Positions 27,457-36,530 are shown, counted from the first letter of the stretch. The stretch: DNA of 64,000 bases from Sphingobacterium sp. LZ7M1 (GCF_024296865.1 NZ_CP101134.1:620001-684000); one strand, 5' to 3'. Translations and numbers: made by a program. The notes: generated by a model not told the origin, from the sequence alone.

Positions 27457-28020
27457 TTAGATCGTCATGATATCTTTTTCTTTCAATTCGGCTAACTGGT
27501 CAACTTTTGCGATATACGTATCGGTCAATTTTTGTACTTCAGCTTCACCTACCTTGATTTCATCTTCAGAAGCACCGTCGTTTTTCAATTTCTTGATTTG
27601 CTCGTTGGAATCCTTACGGATGTTACGGATAGCAACACGACCTTTTTCAGTTTCTTCTTTAACTTTTTTCACTAAATCACGACGACGTTCTTCAGTAAGG
27701 GGAGGAACCGCTAGGCGGATGATTGAACCGTCATTTTGTGGGTTCAAACCTATGTTAGAATCCATGATAGCCTTCTCGATAGTTGAAAGAAGGTTTTTTT
27801 CCCATGGTTGTACAACGATGGTTCTTGCATCTGGTGTGTTTATGTTGCTGACTTGCGATAAAGGCGTTGGCGTGCCGTAGTAATCAACATAAATTCCATC
27901 AAGCATACCAGGACTAGCTTTACCTGCACGAATCTTGGTTAATTCAGATTCAGTATGAGCTACAGCTTTCGTCATACCATCTTTGCAGTCGTCCAGTTGA
28001 AGTGAAATTAATTCGTTCAT
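27457..28020 (-). CDS. frr: ribosome recycling factor
   Basis: A 187-residue factor that splits post-termination ribosomes with EF-G. VAHTESELTKIRAGKASPGMLDGI, the VDYYGTPTPLSQVSNI strand of domain II and the long three-helix bundle (PPLTEERRRDLVKKVKEE... to the end) match RRF throughout. It follows pyrH by 27 bp, the widely conserved pyrH-frr order, and ends at a terminator. Confidence 0.97.
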   Translation of the reverse strand: MNELISLQLDDCKDGMTKAVAHTESELTKIRAGKASPGMLDGIYVDYYGTPTPLSQVSNINTPDARTIVVQPWEKNLLSTIEKAIMDSNIGLNPQNDGSIIRLAVPPLTEERRRDLVKKVKEETEKGRVAIRNIRKDSNEQIKKLKNDGASEDEIKVGEAEVQKLTDTYIAKVDQLAELKEKDIMTI

Positions 28021-28047
28021 ATCTTGATTATTATTTGCTTTTAATTA

Positions 28048-28752
28048 TTAACTAACCACAGTTCCAACATGTTCACCGTTGGCAAGTTTCATGAGGTTGC
28101 CTGGTTTGTTCATGTCGAAAACGATAATAGGTAGGTTGTTTTCTTGGCAAAGCGTAAATGCCGTCATATCCATTACATTCAATCCTTTTTCGTAGACATC
28201 AGTAAAGGAGATATGGTCAAATTTCTTCGCCGTAGGATCTTTCTCAGGGTCTGCAGTATAGATACCGTCCACACGAGTACCTTTAAGTACAGCGTCAGCA
28301 TTGATTTCAATAGCACGTAAAGATGCCGCGGTATCGGTAGTGAAGTATGGGTTACCCGTACCAGCACCGAAGATAACGATACGACCTTTTTCCAAGTGAC
28401 GTACAGCACGTCTGCGGATAAATGGTTCACAGATCTGTTCCATTTTGATCGCTGTCAATAGACGAGTTTTCATGCCTTCTTTTTCAAGGGCATCTTGTAA
28501 TGCCATTGAATTGATCACGGTAGCTAACATTCCCATGTAATCTGCCTGTACACGGTCCATACCAGCTTTTTCAGCGCTAAGGCCACGATAGATGTTTCCT
28601 CCACCGATGACGATGGCGATTTCCATGCCTAAGCTATGAAGTTCCTGAATGTCTTGTGCGTATTGTTGAACACGATTAATGTCGATACCGTAGCTTTGCT
28701 CGCCCATTAAAGCTTCGCCACTAAGTTTAAGTAGGATGCGTTTGTATTTCAT
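28048..28752 (-). CDS. pyrH: UMP kinase
   Basis: A 234-residue amino-acid-kinase-fold enzyme phosphorylating UMP to [13 protein letters not shown] at the start, [41 protein letters not shown] and [21 protein letters not shown] are the hallmark stretches. Length is normal. Expressed from a -7 box 30-37 bp upstream, together with frr. Confidence 0.98.
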   Translation of the reverse strand: MKYKRILLKLSGEALMGEQSYGIDINRVQQYAQDIQELHSLGMEIAIVIGGGNIYRGLSAEKAGMDRVQADYMGMLATVINSMALQDALEKEGMKTRLLTAIKMEQICEPFIRRRAVRHLEKGRIVIFGAGTGNPYFTTDTAASLRAIEINADAVLKGTRVDGIYTADPEKDPTAKKFDHISFTDVYEKGLNVMDMTAFTLCQENNLPIIVFDMNKPGNLMKLANGEHVGTVVS

Positions 28753-28781
28753 ATTTGACTTTTTGGAGTAGTTCCAAAAGC

Positions 28782-28789
28782 CAAAGATA
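28782..28789 (-). promoter_or_regulatory. -7 box TATCTTTG upstream of pyrH
   Basis: Full TAnnTTTG match on the minus strand, giving a leader of about 25 nt to the ATG at 28752. Confidence 0.55.
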
Positions 28790-28806
28790 TGACTTTTTGC
28801 TTGCGA

Positions 28807-29955
28807 TTAATTAGATTTATTTCCTTTTTTTACCTTTTCGATGACCTGTGAATAAAATTCTTCGTAAATAGGGACGATTTTGCTGAGTTCAAAGTCCTTT
28901 GCTCGCTGTAGGGCATTCTCTTTAAATTCATTCAGACGTTGGCAGTCTTCCAAGATATAGATGGAGTTTTTAGCCATATCGTCAATATCACCGACGTCAC
29001 TCAGGAATCCACTGAAACCCTCTTTGTTCAGTTCCGGTAATCCGCCTGTATTGGAGGAAACGACTGGAACCTTGCAGGCCATGGCTTCCAATGCTGCCAA
29101 ACCAAAGCTCTCTGAACCTGAAGGCATCAAGAATAGGTCGGCAATGGAAAGGATCTCTTCGATAGCGTCTTGCTTGCCCAGAAAACGGATGCAATCCGTA
29201 ATGTCTAATTCCCTTGCTAATTCTTCGGCATTTCTACGTTCTGGGCCATCACCTACCATCAAAAGTTTGCTAGGGACCTTTTGGGTTACTTTATGGAATA
29301 TACGTACTACATCTTCAACGCGTTTTACTTTCCTGAAATTGGAAGTATGGACAATGATGCGTTCCTGGTTTGGTGCAATTGCTTTTTTAAAATGTTCGTG
29401 GTTCTTATTATGGAATCTTTGCAGATCGATAAAGTTTGGAATGACCTTGATGTCATTTGTGATATCGAAATAATCCAAGGTTTGTTCCCTTAAATTTTCA
29501 GATACCGTAGTTACGCCATCGGATTTATTGATGGAGAAGGTAACAACTGGGCTAAAGCTCTTGTCCTTACCGACCAAGGTGATATCTGTACCGTGGAGGG
29601 TAGTGACTACGGGTATATTGATGCCATAGGTTTCCAGAATCTGTTTTGCTAGGAAAGCCACGGAGGCATGAGGGATTGCATAATGCACATGTAAAAGATC
29701 CAAGCCTTCGAAACGAACCACATCAACCAGTTTACTGGCCAATGCTGTTTCATAAGGAGGGAAATCAAAAAGTGGATATTGGTTGATTGCTACTTCGTGA
29801 TAGAATAAGTTCTCTGAGAAAAAATCTAGTCTTGCAGGTTGGCTATAGGTGATAAAATGAACCTGATGTCCGTTGTTTGCTAATGCTTTACCCAGTTCGG
29901 TTGCGACTACACCACTTCCCCCAAAAGTTGGATAACATACAATGCCTATCTTCAT
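28807..29955 (-). CDS. bshA: N-acetyl-alpha-D-glucosaminyl L-malate synthase BshA
   Basis: A 382-residue GT-B (GT4) glycosyltransferase that joins GlcNAc to malate, the first step of bacillithiol synthesis. IGIVCYPTFGGSGVVATELGKAL, HVHYAIPHASVAFLAKQIL, VTTLHGTDITLVG and the GSESFGLAALEAMACKVPV nucleotide-sugar motif are characteristic. Bacillithiol in Bacteroidota is known; bshB and bshC are not in this window. Divergent from arfB. Confidence 0.93.
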   Translation of the reverse strand: MKIGIVCYPTFGGSGVVATELGKALANNGHQVHFITYSQPARLDFFSENLFYHEVAINQYPLFDFPPYETALASKLVDVVRFEGLDLLHVHYAIPHASVAFLAKQILETYGINIPVVTTLHGTDITLVGKDKSFSPVVTFSINKSDGVTTVSENLREQTLDYFDITNDIKVIPNFIDLQRFHNKNHEHFKKAIAPNQERIIVHTSNFRKVKRVEDVVRIFHKVTQKVPSKLLMVGDGPERRNAEELARELDITDCIRFLGKQDAIEEILSIADLFLMPSGSESFGLAALEAMACKVPVVSSNTGGLPELNKEGFSGFLSDVGDIDDMAKNSIYILEDCQRLNEFKENALQRAKDFELSKIVPIYEEFYSQVIEKVKKGNKSN

Positions 29956-30048
29956 ATTACTGTTTTTCGTTTCTTAAAGATAATAATGTCTCTATATAAG
30001 TGTTGCAAAATTTTTCACGGAAAGGGAAAAATTGTAATTTTATTACAA

Positions 30049-30459
30049 ATGCATGTAAATAAAGAACAGTTAATACAGGAATTGGGTTTTAAAACTTCGC
30101 GTTCCGGTGGTAAGGGTGGTCAGAACGTCAATAAGGTGTCTTCTAAAGTGATGTTGAATTGGGATGTGGAGAATTCATCGGTTTTTGATGATGATCAGAA
30201 AGCTTTGATCAGGGAGCGATTGGCGAATAGGATTTCCAAAGAGGGCTTATTGCAGCTGGACTCCAGTATTGACCGTAGCCAACTCAAGAATAAGGAATTG
30301 GTGATAGAACGTTTTTTTAATCTATTGACAGATGCATTGAAGGTAGATGCCAAACGTCTGCCAACAAGGACCCCAAAATCTGTTATCCTGAATAGATTGG
30401 ACCGCAAGAAAAAACAAGCTTCGAAAAAAGCCGATCGGCAATGGAGGTTTGAGGGGTAG
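30049..30459 (+). CDS. arfB: peptide-release-factor-like rescue hydrolase (ArfB-like)
   Basis: A 136-residue protein with the RF-1 catalytic fold: SRSGGKGGQNVNKVSSKV holds the GGQ at 23-25 that hydrolyses peptidyl-tRNA on stalled ribosomes, and the tail LDRKKKQASKKADRQWRFEG is the Lys/Arg-rich C-terminus that ArfB places in the empty mRNA channel. An in-frame ATG at 29986 would add 21 residues before the conserved part; the start at 30049 matches family length. Confidence 0.93.
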   Translation: MHVNKEQLIQELGFKTSRSGGKGGQNVNKVSSKVMLNWDVENSSVFDDDQKALIRERLANRISKEGLLQLDSSIDRSQLKNKELVIERFFNLLTDALKVDAKRLPTRTPKSVILNRLDRKKKQASKKADRQWRFEG

Positions 30460-30491
30460 GGAGAGTGATAAAATGGAAGGGTTTCCCAGTA

Positions 30492-30571
30492 GGGTCTGGA
30501 TGAGGGGATGGACAATGATCTGGTTTTGAACCAGGATTAAAGGGATGGGAGGATGAACCAAGATTATGATC
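30492..30571 (+). repeat. 45-bp strand-asymmetric repeat, two units (locus D)
   Basis: A diverged unit (GGGTCTGGATGAGGGGATGG, 30492 on) and a better one beginning TGAACCAGGATTAAAGGGAT (30527 on), ending in AAGATTATGATC. The G-rich strand is plus. It opens the composite element of locus D. Confidence 0.82.
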
Positions 30572-30966
30572 AAATGCCGCTGGAAAGTCCCCGATACTGT
30601 AGGGGCGGATCGAATACGCCCGCTCCATACAAACATAAATTAGTATCATTTTCTGATTAAAGAAATACCTCGATTTTCAAATTTTCATGCGTACAATTTC
30701 TACAACCCAATCCCACAGCGGGGGTGAAATATTTTTCAACAAGTCTACTTAAATAAAAAACAGTTCTTTCGCTGTGCTCAAGAAGACAACAATCCTAAAA
30801 AAATCAAAAAATAGATTCTTCGTTTCACTCTGAATACCTCCTTAGTGCATTTCAACTTCTTTAATAATGGTTCACAATTCGAAGATTCTTAGTTGACGTT
30901 TTTATCTTGGTCCTTCCGGTGGGTGAGCGGATTCGTACCCCTGATTCCCAGTCATCCTGGTTCAAA
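30572..30966 (+). repeat. composite intergenic element (locus D)
   Basis: Continues locus D: ACTGTAGGGGCGGATCGAAT with ACGCCC (~30597-30622), a shared stretch through TTTTCTGATTAAAGAAATAC to CATGCGTACAATTTCTACAA (to ~30706), CGGGGGTGAAATATTTTTCA (~30719-30738), AATAGATTCTTCGTTTCACT (~30810) and finally a 45-bp-type unit in inverted orientation ending ATCCTGGTTCAAA (30954-30966). The element is thus bounded by TTTGAACCAGGAT (30525-30537) and its inverse. No gene was recognised in 30460-31147. Confidence 0.8.
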
Positions 30967-31048
30967 TATCTGATACATTTTCCTTGATTAATAAACAATA
31001 ATGAAATTAAATGTGTTGATATACAGTTAAATAACTATTTATTTCAAC

Positions 31049-31092
31049 ATATAACTAATTCTTTAGTTGTATAACTAAATAATTAGTTATAC
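31049..31092. promoter_or_regulatory. two tandem operator-like palindromes upstream of blaI
   Basis: ATATAACTAA-TTCT-TTAGTTGTAT (31049-31072, one arm mismatch) and GTATAACTAA-ATAA-TTAGTTATAC (31069-31092, perfect) have the same ACTAA-N4-TTAGT core; centres are 20 bp apart. They lie 56-99 bp upstream of the regulator start, a fitting place for BlaI autoregulation. Confidence 0.7.
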
Positions 31093-31147
31093 ATTAGTTT
31101 TATAATCGATTATAGGCAATATTGTCTTTTTAAATTTTCACAGAATA

Positions 31148-31519
31148 ATGAACGAGTTAAAAGAACTAACAAAGGCGGAGGAGCAAATCATGCACAGTCT
31201 ATGGGAAATGGGGGGTGGATTTGTGAAGGATATCATTGAAGTTTTACCAGAACCGAAGCCGGCTTATAATACAGTATCAACCATTGTGCGGATTCTCGAG
31301 ACCAAGGGTTTTGTGGATCATGAGTCTTTTGGGAAGAGCCATCGCTATTTTCCAAAGATTGAAAAAGAAGAGTATAAGAAATTAATAACCGGAAAACTCT
31401 TACAAGGTTATTTTGAGAATTCTGCGAGTTCAATGCTTTCTTTCTTCTTGGAGGAGAAAAAGCTGGATGTGCAGGATTTGGATGAAATCATGAAACTTAT
31501 TCAGAAGCATAAGAAATAA
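31148..31519 (+). CDS. BlaI/MecI/CopY-family transcriptional repressor
   Basis: A 123-residue winged-helix repressor. LTKAEEQIMHSLWEMGGGFVKDIIEVLPEPKPAYNTVSTIVRILETKGFVDHE is the DNA-binding domain, and the C-terminal half (~80-123) is the dimerisation/cleavage part. In classic systems the M56 membrane peptidase triggers its cleavage on sensing beta-lactam. The partner M56 gene begins 10 bp downstream. No beta-lactamase is adjacent, so the inducer is probably different. Confidence 0.93.
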   Translation: MNELKELTKAEEQIMHSLWEMGGGFVKDIIEVLPEPKPAYNTVSTIVRILETKGFVDHESFGKSHRYFPKIEKEEYKKLITGKLLQGYFENSASSMLSFFLEEKKLDVQDLDEIMKLIQKHKK

Positions 31520-31529
31520 ATTTGAAGCT

Positions 31530-32900
31530 ATGACCTATCTACTGATATCAAATCTGTCTTTAGCACTGTTTTTCCTTATCTATCGATATGGATTGAGGAA
31601 GCTGACCTTCTTTACGATGAACCGCTGGTATTTATTGTGCAGTGTCTTGATTTCCTATATCATGCCTTTGTTTCTCTTTATTGAATTACAGGTTCCGGAA
31701 ATCATGCAGATAACATTGCCGGTGTTGGACCTGACGGGGAATGCTGTGCAGGTAAGTCCAACTTCAGCTGAAGTGCAATCTCAACAACCGGGATGGTTGG
31801 CGGATAAATGGATGCAGTTGGGCTATTGGCTTGGGGTCCTCATTGCAGCAGGGTTGTTGATATCTCGTGTTTTACAGTTAGTTGTAAGTAGGTTGTCCGT
31901 TAGGAATATACATGGAAGCTATTCATTTTTTAACATCGTTAAGTTGAATGTTAAAAACGAGGATACAAAAATGATCCGAGCGCATGAGGATATCCATGTT
32001 AAACAAGGACATAGCTATGATATTATGTTTATGGAGATTATCCGGGTTTTCAACTGGTTTAATCCGCTATTAATCTGGATAAGGGATGAGCTGAAGTATC
32101 AGCATGAATTTATCGTTGATGAGCAATTTGCAGAAAATAAAGTTGCCTATGCGGAATTGCTGGTTGCTTATGCCATGAATGTTCATCCGAATCAACTGAG
32201 TCATGAGTTTTCCAATAATTCACTTTTAAAGGAAAGAATTAATATGATTTTTAAAGATAAATCGAATACAAGAAACAGACTGTTTTACCTGTCCGTATTG
32301 CCAATTGCAGCATTGATTATGGGTTTGGTGGTGAATTGCAAATCACCCAATAAGGATAAAACGGAAAGAACAGCTGTCGTTGAGGAGAACACAAATCCTC
32401 AGATATCTGCAGATTCGAATAATAATGCTGAGATGGATCAAGGCACAGTATCAAACGAGGTGCAGGGCAGTAGTTCTGGGCAGGAAAATGACCTGAAAAA
32501 AGAGTCCGAGGTCAATGCTGCAAACAAGGCGAATCCCCATGATGAACCTGGCAAAAAAGTTACTGGCAATTTTGGGGTATTTGATTTTGACCAAGTTGAA
32601 GTAAAACCAACCTATCCAGGAGGAATTGATAAATTTAGGCAGGAAGTTGGCCAGAACTTAGAATATCCACAGGAAGCTATAGATGCAGGTATTAGAGGGA
32701 AAATAGAACTTTCATTTGTAATAGGTAAAGATGGTGAGATAAAGGATGTTAAGGTTATTAAGGATTTAAATTATGGTACAGGGCAGGCTGCAGTAAATGC
32801 TTTAAAGGGCACCAAAAAATGGAGACCAGGAATTGCTTATGGATTTCCAGCCGAGGTAAGATATATCCTTCCCCTTAGATTAGATCTTTCTCAGATTTAA
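31530..32900 (+). CDS. M56 (BlaR1-type) metallopeptidase with C-terminal TonB domain
   Basis: A 456-residue membrane protein. N-terminal helices (~1-20, 33-55, 98-118) precede the zinc motif HEDIH at 152-156, with VDEQFAE as the probable third ligand region and another helix ~265-285. A low-complexity linker (~290-350) rich in Asn, Ser and Lys leads to a TonB C-terminal-like domain (~362-456: VKPTYPGGIDKFRQEV, LSFVIGKDGEIKDVKVIK). This M56-TonB_C arrangement replaces the penicillin-binding sensor of BlaR1, and is frequent in Bacteroidota. What it senses is unknown. Confidence 0.92.
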   Translation: MTYLLISNLSLALFFLIYRYGLRKLTFFTMNRWYLLCSVLISYIMPLFLFIELQVPEIMQITLPVLDLTGNAVQVSPTSAEVQSQQPGWLADKWMQLGYWLGVLIAAGLLISRVLQLVVSRLSVRNIHGSYSFFNIVKLNVKNEDTKMIRAHEDIHVKQGHSYDIMFMEIIRVFNWFNPLLIWIRDELKYQHEFIVDEQFAENKVAYAELLVAYAMNVHPNQLSHEFSNNSLLKERINMIFKDKSNTRNRLFYLSVLPIAALIMGLVVNCKSPNKDKTERTAVVEENTNPQISADSNNNAEMDQGTVSNEVQGSSSGQENDLKKESEVNAANKANPHDEPGKKVTGNFGVFDFDQVEVKPTYPGGIDKFRQEVGQNLEYPQEAIDAGIRGKIELSFVIGKDGEIKDVKVIKDLNYGTGQAAVNALKGTKKWRPGIAYGFPAEVRYILPLRLDLSQI

Positions 32901-32956
32901 ATTTGTCCTTCTAAATCTTCATTAAATAACATAAAAACAGATTTTCATTCAATTTT

Positions 32957-33808
32957 ATGGCTTTGATTTTTAGGGCTTTCATAAAGTTCCTACTAGGAAT
33001 TCTTTTGCTTGTACTTTTTTCATGTAAAACACAGGAATTTACCAAGACCGGCTACTTCACGGCTGAGGTTGATAAATATTTCAATGAGAAAGAAAAATTA
33101 AATGTATGGCTCTACCGTGCTTTTCAACCAAGTGATACAGGAAACACGGGGCTGAGGAAAGATAGCTTTTATCCCCTTGATCGAAGAATGATGAAAATGG
33201 CTGGCTTAGGCAAGAAAGGAGATAAGGTCTTATTTTCGGTAGTCCCAGAAACGAAACCTGAGTATAATATGATTGCCATCAAACATAAAAAGAGAAGGTT
33301 TGATAGGGCTGATTTTGTCAAGAAAGAATATTATAAGGCTCCTTATTATGAAAAGGATTATTCCTCGGAAGGGATGGAAATTAAACATGTCTATATTCCA
33401 TATGCGGAAAAAGAGGGGTTGAGCCTATTATTTTACGCACTAAAAGTGGAAGGGCGCACAAAGGATAAGCCAGTGGATAAATTTGAATACTTGGCGAAAA
33501 TCAATGCCTTGGAACTGTTTGAGCAGAAAGATTATAAAACGACTTGGCAGATATTTGATTGTGAGGAGAGAGAAAGGATGGATTGGATCCTTAGTCCAAG
33601 AACGGATTTACTAAAGGATCGTGAAACGATATATTTAAAATTATTTGACATCTACGGTCCTAATAAGACGATATCTTTTTTCAAACTGATCCAAAAGGAT
33701 GATGTAAAAGAGATTCAATTGAAATTATGCCCAAATGAGTATGTGCTGGAATATCATGATGAGAAGGGCATGATATTGGATAAAAGCGGTTTTAAGGTAG
33801 TTAATTAA
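32957..33808 (+). CDS. predicted lipoprotein of unknown function
   Basis: A 283-residue protein with a lipoprotein signal (hydrophobic 10-21, then LFSC with C23). Residues after the Cys (KTQEFTK) lack the acidic surface-export signal, so it probably stays on the periplasmic side. The mature part is rich in charged residues with no family I recognise. It follows the M56 gene by 56 bp and may share its transcript; it ends at a strong terminator. Confidence 0.7.
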   Translation: MALIFRAFIKFLLGILLLVLFSCKTQEFTKTGYFTAEVDKYFNEKEKLNVWLYRAFQPSDTGNTGLRKDSFYPLDRRMMKMAGLGKKGDKVLFSVVPETKPEYNMIAIKHKKRRFDRADFVKKEYYKAPYYEKDYSSEGMEIKHVYIPYAEKEGLSLLFYALKVEGRTKDKPVDKFEYLAKINALELFEQKDYKTTWQIFDCEERERMDWILSPRTDLLKDRETIYLKLFDIYGPNKTISFFKLIQKDDVKEIQLKLCPNEYVLEYHDEKGMILDKSGFKVVN

Positions 33809-33811
33809 AAA

Positions 33812-33845
33812 AAAGGTCCTTCTGGGTAGAAGGACCTTTGTTTTT
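33812..33845. terminator. bidirectional terminator between the lipoprotein gene and purC
   Basis: Perfect 12-bp stem AAAGGTCCTTCT (33812-33823) with AGAAGGACCTTT (33828-33839), loop GGGT. A-run before and T-run after serve convergent genes. Confidence 0.92.
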
Positions 33846-34527
33846 TAGGAAAGGAACAGCTTTTCAAGTTCTAGAGGAGCGACATATTTGCCATCCTTAT
33901 AAACTCTCATGTTTCCTCCGGATATTTCATCGATCAGGATAATCTGATTGTTGGTTTTATCATGACCGAATTCCAATTTGATATCGTATAGTTCAAGACC
34001 TTTTTTAGCAAGTTCATCCTTAACGATGCCACAGATTTTTTTGGTCAAGTCTTTTAATTCTTGGTATTGCTGATTGTTCAGCAGACCCAACATAGCCAAA
34101 GCATCTTCAGAAATAACAGGATCACCACGTTCATCATCCTTAATGGTTACTTCGACAAAGCTATCCAAAGCTTGGCCTTCTTCGCAGTAAGCAGCATATC
34201 TTCTAAGGAAGGAACCAACTGCTCTATAACGGCAGATGACCTCCAAACCTTTACCAAATACCTTAGCATCTTTTACGATCATCTGGACTTTCTCGATATC
34301 TGAAGAGATAAAGTGAGTAGGCACACCCAGTTTATTCAATACCTCGAAGAAATAGGTAGTCATTTTAAGGCCAGATCTTCCGGCACCTTCAATCGTTAGT
34401 CCCACTGTATTTGCTCCAGGGTCAAAACGCCGTTTTCACCGGTCACATCGTCTTTGAACTGTAATAGGATTTGGTTATCGCCAAGACTGTAAACGTCTTT
34501 AGTTTTTCCTTGATAGATTTTTTCCAT
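33845..34527 (-). pseudogene. purC: purC (SAICAR synthase) with a single-base frameshift
   Basis: SAICAR synthase joins CAIR and aspartate in purine synthesis. The ATG at 34527 gives [16 protein letters not shown] and continues in frame to GENGVLT, then hits a stop. From 34405 a second frame carries the rest ([19 protein letters not shown] to the stop at 33845). Inserting one base near 34423, so that GTTTTGACCC becomes GTTTTGGACCC, restores the usual [16 protein letters not shown] and a continuous 227-residue protein. Either a true mutation or a sequencing error; there is no long homopolymer at the site. purC is normally single-copy, so an error or a second copy elsewhere is plausible. Confidence 0.85.
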
Positions 34528-34598
34528 GATGGTTTCAGTTAATTGAGGCGAATTTATCAAAAAATGATAGAGATGCCTAAATTATCCTTAAAAAACGC

Positions 34599-34874
34599 TT
34601 ATTTTTCCAGTTTAAGAAGGCGCAATTCTCGCTGCAGTTCTTCAATTTTATCAATCAGGTTGTTGACCACTTCTATGCCCTGAACATTGAGTTCGAGTTC
34701 ATAGTGCCAAGTGGAGAAACGTTCTACGTGCAGGACCTGTTCTTCTTCCAGAAACTCCTGTTCTTCTTGGATAATGATTTCAATAAGTCCATTATTATGT
34801 AGTTCCTGGATAAAGGTACGTTCGATATTATTGGTTTTGCAGATGTCGATTACTCTAAATAATGTCTTTTCCAT
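34599..34874 (-). CDS. chaperone modulator CbpM-like (MerR-fold)
   Basis: A 91-residue protein resembling the CbpM family: an N-terminal MerR-like helix-turn-helix (FRVIDICKTNNIERTFIQELHNNGLIEI) and a C-terminal coiled coil (~60-90, INDLIDKIEEL-like). CbpM binds the J domain of CbpA and blocks its action on DnaK. It begins 4 bp after the CbpA/DnaJ stop, the conserved pair arrangement. Sequence similarity to E. coli CbpM is modest; the call rests largely on context and fold. Confidence 0.8.
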   Translation of the reverse strand: MEKTLFRVIDICKTNNIERTFIQELHNNGLIEIIIQEEQEFLEEEQVLHVERFSTWHYELELNVQGIEVVNNLIDKIEELQRELRLLKLEK

Positions 34875-34877
34875 GTC

Positions 34878-35825
34878 TTATTTCTTTAATGAATCCGCTA
34901 ATTGTTCTACTATTTTCTTTTGCTCCTCAGTGAGGTCGGTCGGCAATTTCACCTGGATTTCTGCATATAGGTCGCCAAAGTCGCCATCTTTTTTATAGAC
35001 AGGGAATCCTTTACCCTTAAGTCGGATCTTACCTCCGTTCTGGGTTCCTTCTTTAATCTTAACGTTGATTTTTCCGGTTAATGTATCGACAATTGTCTCG
35101 CCACCTAACAATGCAGTTGGGAGGTCGACTTCAATGTTCGTATAGAGGTCGTTTACTTTTCGAATGAACCTTGAATCAGGTCTGATGGAGAAAGTGATGA
35201 ACAGGTCTCCTTTAGGTCCACCATTGACACCGTCGCCACCTTGACCTTTAAGTTTAATTTTCTGTCCATCTTCCACTCCGGCAGGGACCGTGATACGGAT
35301 GTTCTTGCCGTTGACCGTAAAGGTCTGTTTGTGGGTTTGAGAGGCTTGGAGCAGGGTTAGATCGACCGTAGTTTCATAGTCCTGTCCACGGTAGCTGCCC
35401 CGTTTTCCCGAAGACCTGCCACCACCAAATCTAGAACCAAATAGATCTTCGAAGAAATCAGAATATTCGCCAGTATCATAATTGCCATTGTAATTATTGA
35501 AGTCAAAGCCTTCGAAAGGATTTTGGCCAGCTCCTGCAGAGCTTCCTCGGGATCCTCTAGAACGGGCATACTCTTGTTGGGCTTTTTCATATTCCTCGCC
35601 ATGTTTCCAGTTTTCACCATATTGGTCGTATTTTTTTCTCTTCTCTGGATCGGTCAGAACCTCGTTGGCCTCGTTTATTTCCTGGAATCTTTTCTTTGCA
35701 CTTTCGTCATTTGGATTTAAGTCAGGATGGTACTTTCGAGCCAGCTTTCGATAAGCCTTCTTGATATCATCTTGACTTGCGGATTTATCCAAACCTAATA
35801 CACTGTAATAGTCTACAAACGCCAT
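34878..35825 (-). CDS. DnaJ-type co-chaperone CbpA-like
   Basis: A 315-residue class B J-protein. The J domain (1-~70) has HPD at 33-35; a Gly/Phe-rich linker (~85-140: [30 protein letters not shown]) follows, then two C-terminal beta-barrel domains (~145-315). There are no CxxCxGxG zinc repeats, separating it from DnaJ and matching CbpA. It stimulates DnaK ATPase and presents clients. Coupled to the CbpM-like gene. The C-terminal [17 protein letters not shown] helix is the dimerisation end. Confidence 0.92.
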   Translation of the reverse strand: MAFVDYYSVLGLDKSASQDDIKKAYRKLARKYHPDLNPNDESAKKRFQEINEANEVLTDPEKRKKYDQYGENWKHGEEYEKAQQEYARSRGSRGSSAGAGQNPFEGFDFNNYNGNYDTGEYSDFFEDLFGSRFGGGRSSGKRGSYRGQDYETTVDLTLLQASQTHKQTFTVNGKNIRITVPAGVEDGQKIKLKGQGGDGVNGGPKGDLFITFSIRPDSRFIRKVNDLYTNIEVDLPTALLGGETIVDTLTGKINVKIKEGTQNGGKIRLKGKGFPVYKKDGDFGDLYAEIQVKLPTDLTEEQKKIVEQLADSLKK

Positions 35826-35887
35826 ATTGATTATTGATTTAAAAAAAGAACAAGTAGAGTAGGGTTTTGTTTATTAATAGCCTTTCT

Positions 35888-35895
35888 CAAATTTA
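35888..35895 (-). promoter_or_regulatory. -7 box TAAATTTG upstream of the CbpA-like gene
   Basis: TAnnTTTG match on the minus strand, ~62 bp before the ATG at 35825, in the divergent region shared with ferritin. Confidence 0.45.
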
Positions 35896-35975
35896 CAATG
35901 TATATGTGTAAAAGTAAAGGGAGAAAAGGTAAACAAAGTAGGATGTGAAGTGTTAAAAGAGAAAAAGGAATTATT

Positions 35976-36530
35976 ATGGATACCAATAGACTTTCAAAAG
36001 CGATGGAAACATCGTTGATTAAACAAATGACAAAAGAAAACCAAGCTTCCCAGATCTATTTGGCTTTGGGATGTTGGGCAGATACGAAAGGTTATGGCGG
36101 TGTTGCAAATTTCTTGTTTCGCCATGCTCAGGAAGAACGAAACCACATGATCAAAATCATGATGTATATTCTTGAAAGAGGGGGGACTCCAAAAGTTGAA
36201 GCCGTAGCCGAGCATACCAAACTGCCTAAATCCATGTCGGAATGTTTCAATATGGTTTTTCAGCATGAGGTAGATAATACCAATGCAATCTATGGATTGG
36301 TTAACCAGTCGATGGAGGAAAAGGATTGGGCGACATGGAACTTTGCGCAGTGGTTTGTAAAAGAGCAGACGGAAGAAGAGAAATTAGCATTATCGCTGAT
36401 CGATAAATTGAAGATTGCCGGTGGAGATCGTGCTACTGACGAATCGCTGTTTGAATTGGATAAATATTTGGGAAATGCTCCTGATGATGTGCCATTGGCT
36501 AGAGAATCGACAGCAGATAATCCGGAATAA
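35976..36530 (+). CDS. bacterial non-haem ferritin
   Basis: A 184-residue four-helix-bundle iron store that oxidises Fe(II) and stores it as ferrihydrite. The ferroxidase residues are visible: Glu in MTKENQAS, the HAQEERNHMIKI stretch (Glu and His), and EEEKLALSL late in the protein, with EKDWATWNFAQWFVKEQTEEE typical of FtnA. The Pro/Asp-rich C-terminal tail (~165-184) is slightly longer than in E. coli FtnA. Divergent from the CbpA-like gene; followed by a terminator. Confidence 0.95.
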   Translation: MDTNRLSKAMETSLIKQMTKENQASQIYLALGCWADTKGYGGVANFLFRHAQEERNHMIKIMMYILERGGTPKVEAVAEHTKLPKSMSECFNMVFQHEVDNTNAIYGLVNQSMEEKDWATWNFAQWFVKEQTEEEKLALSLIDKLKIAGGDRATDESLFELDKYLGNAPDDVPLARESTADNPE

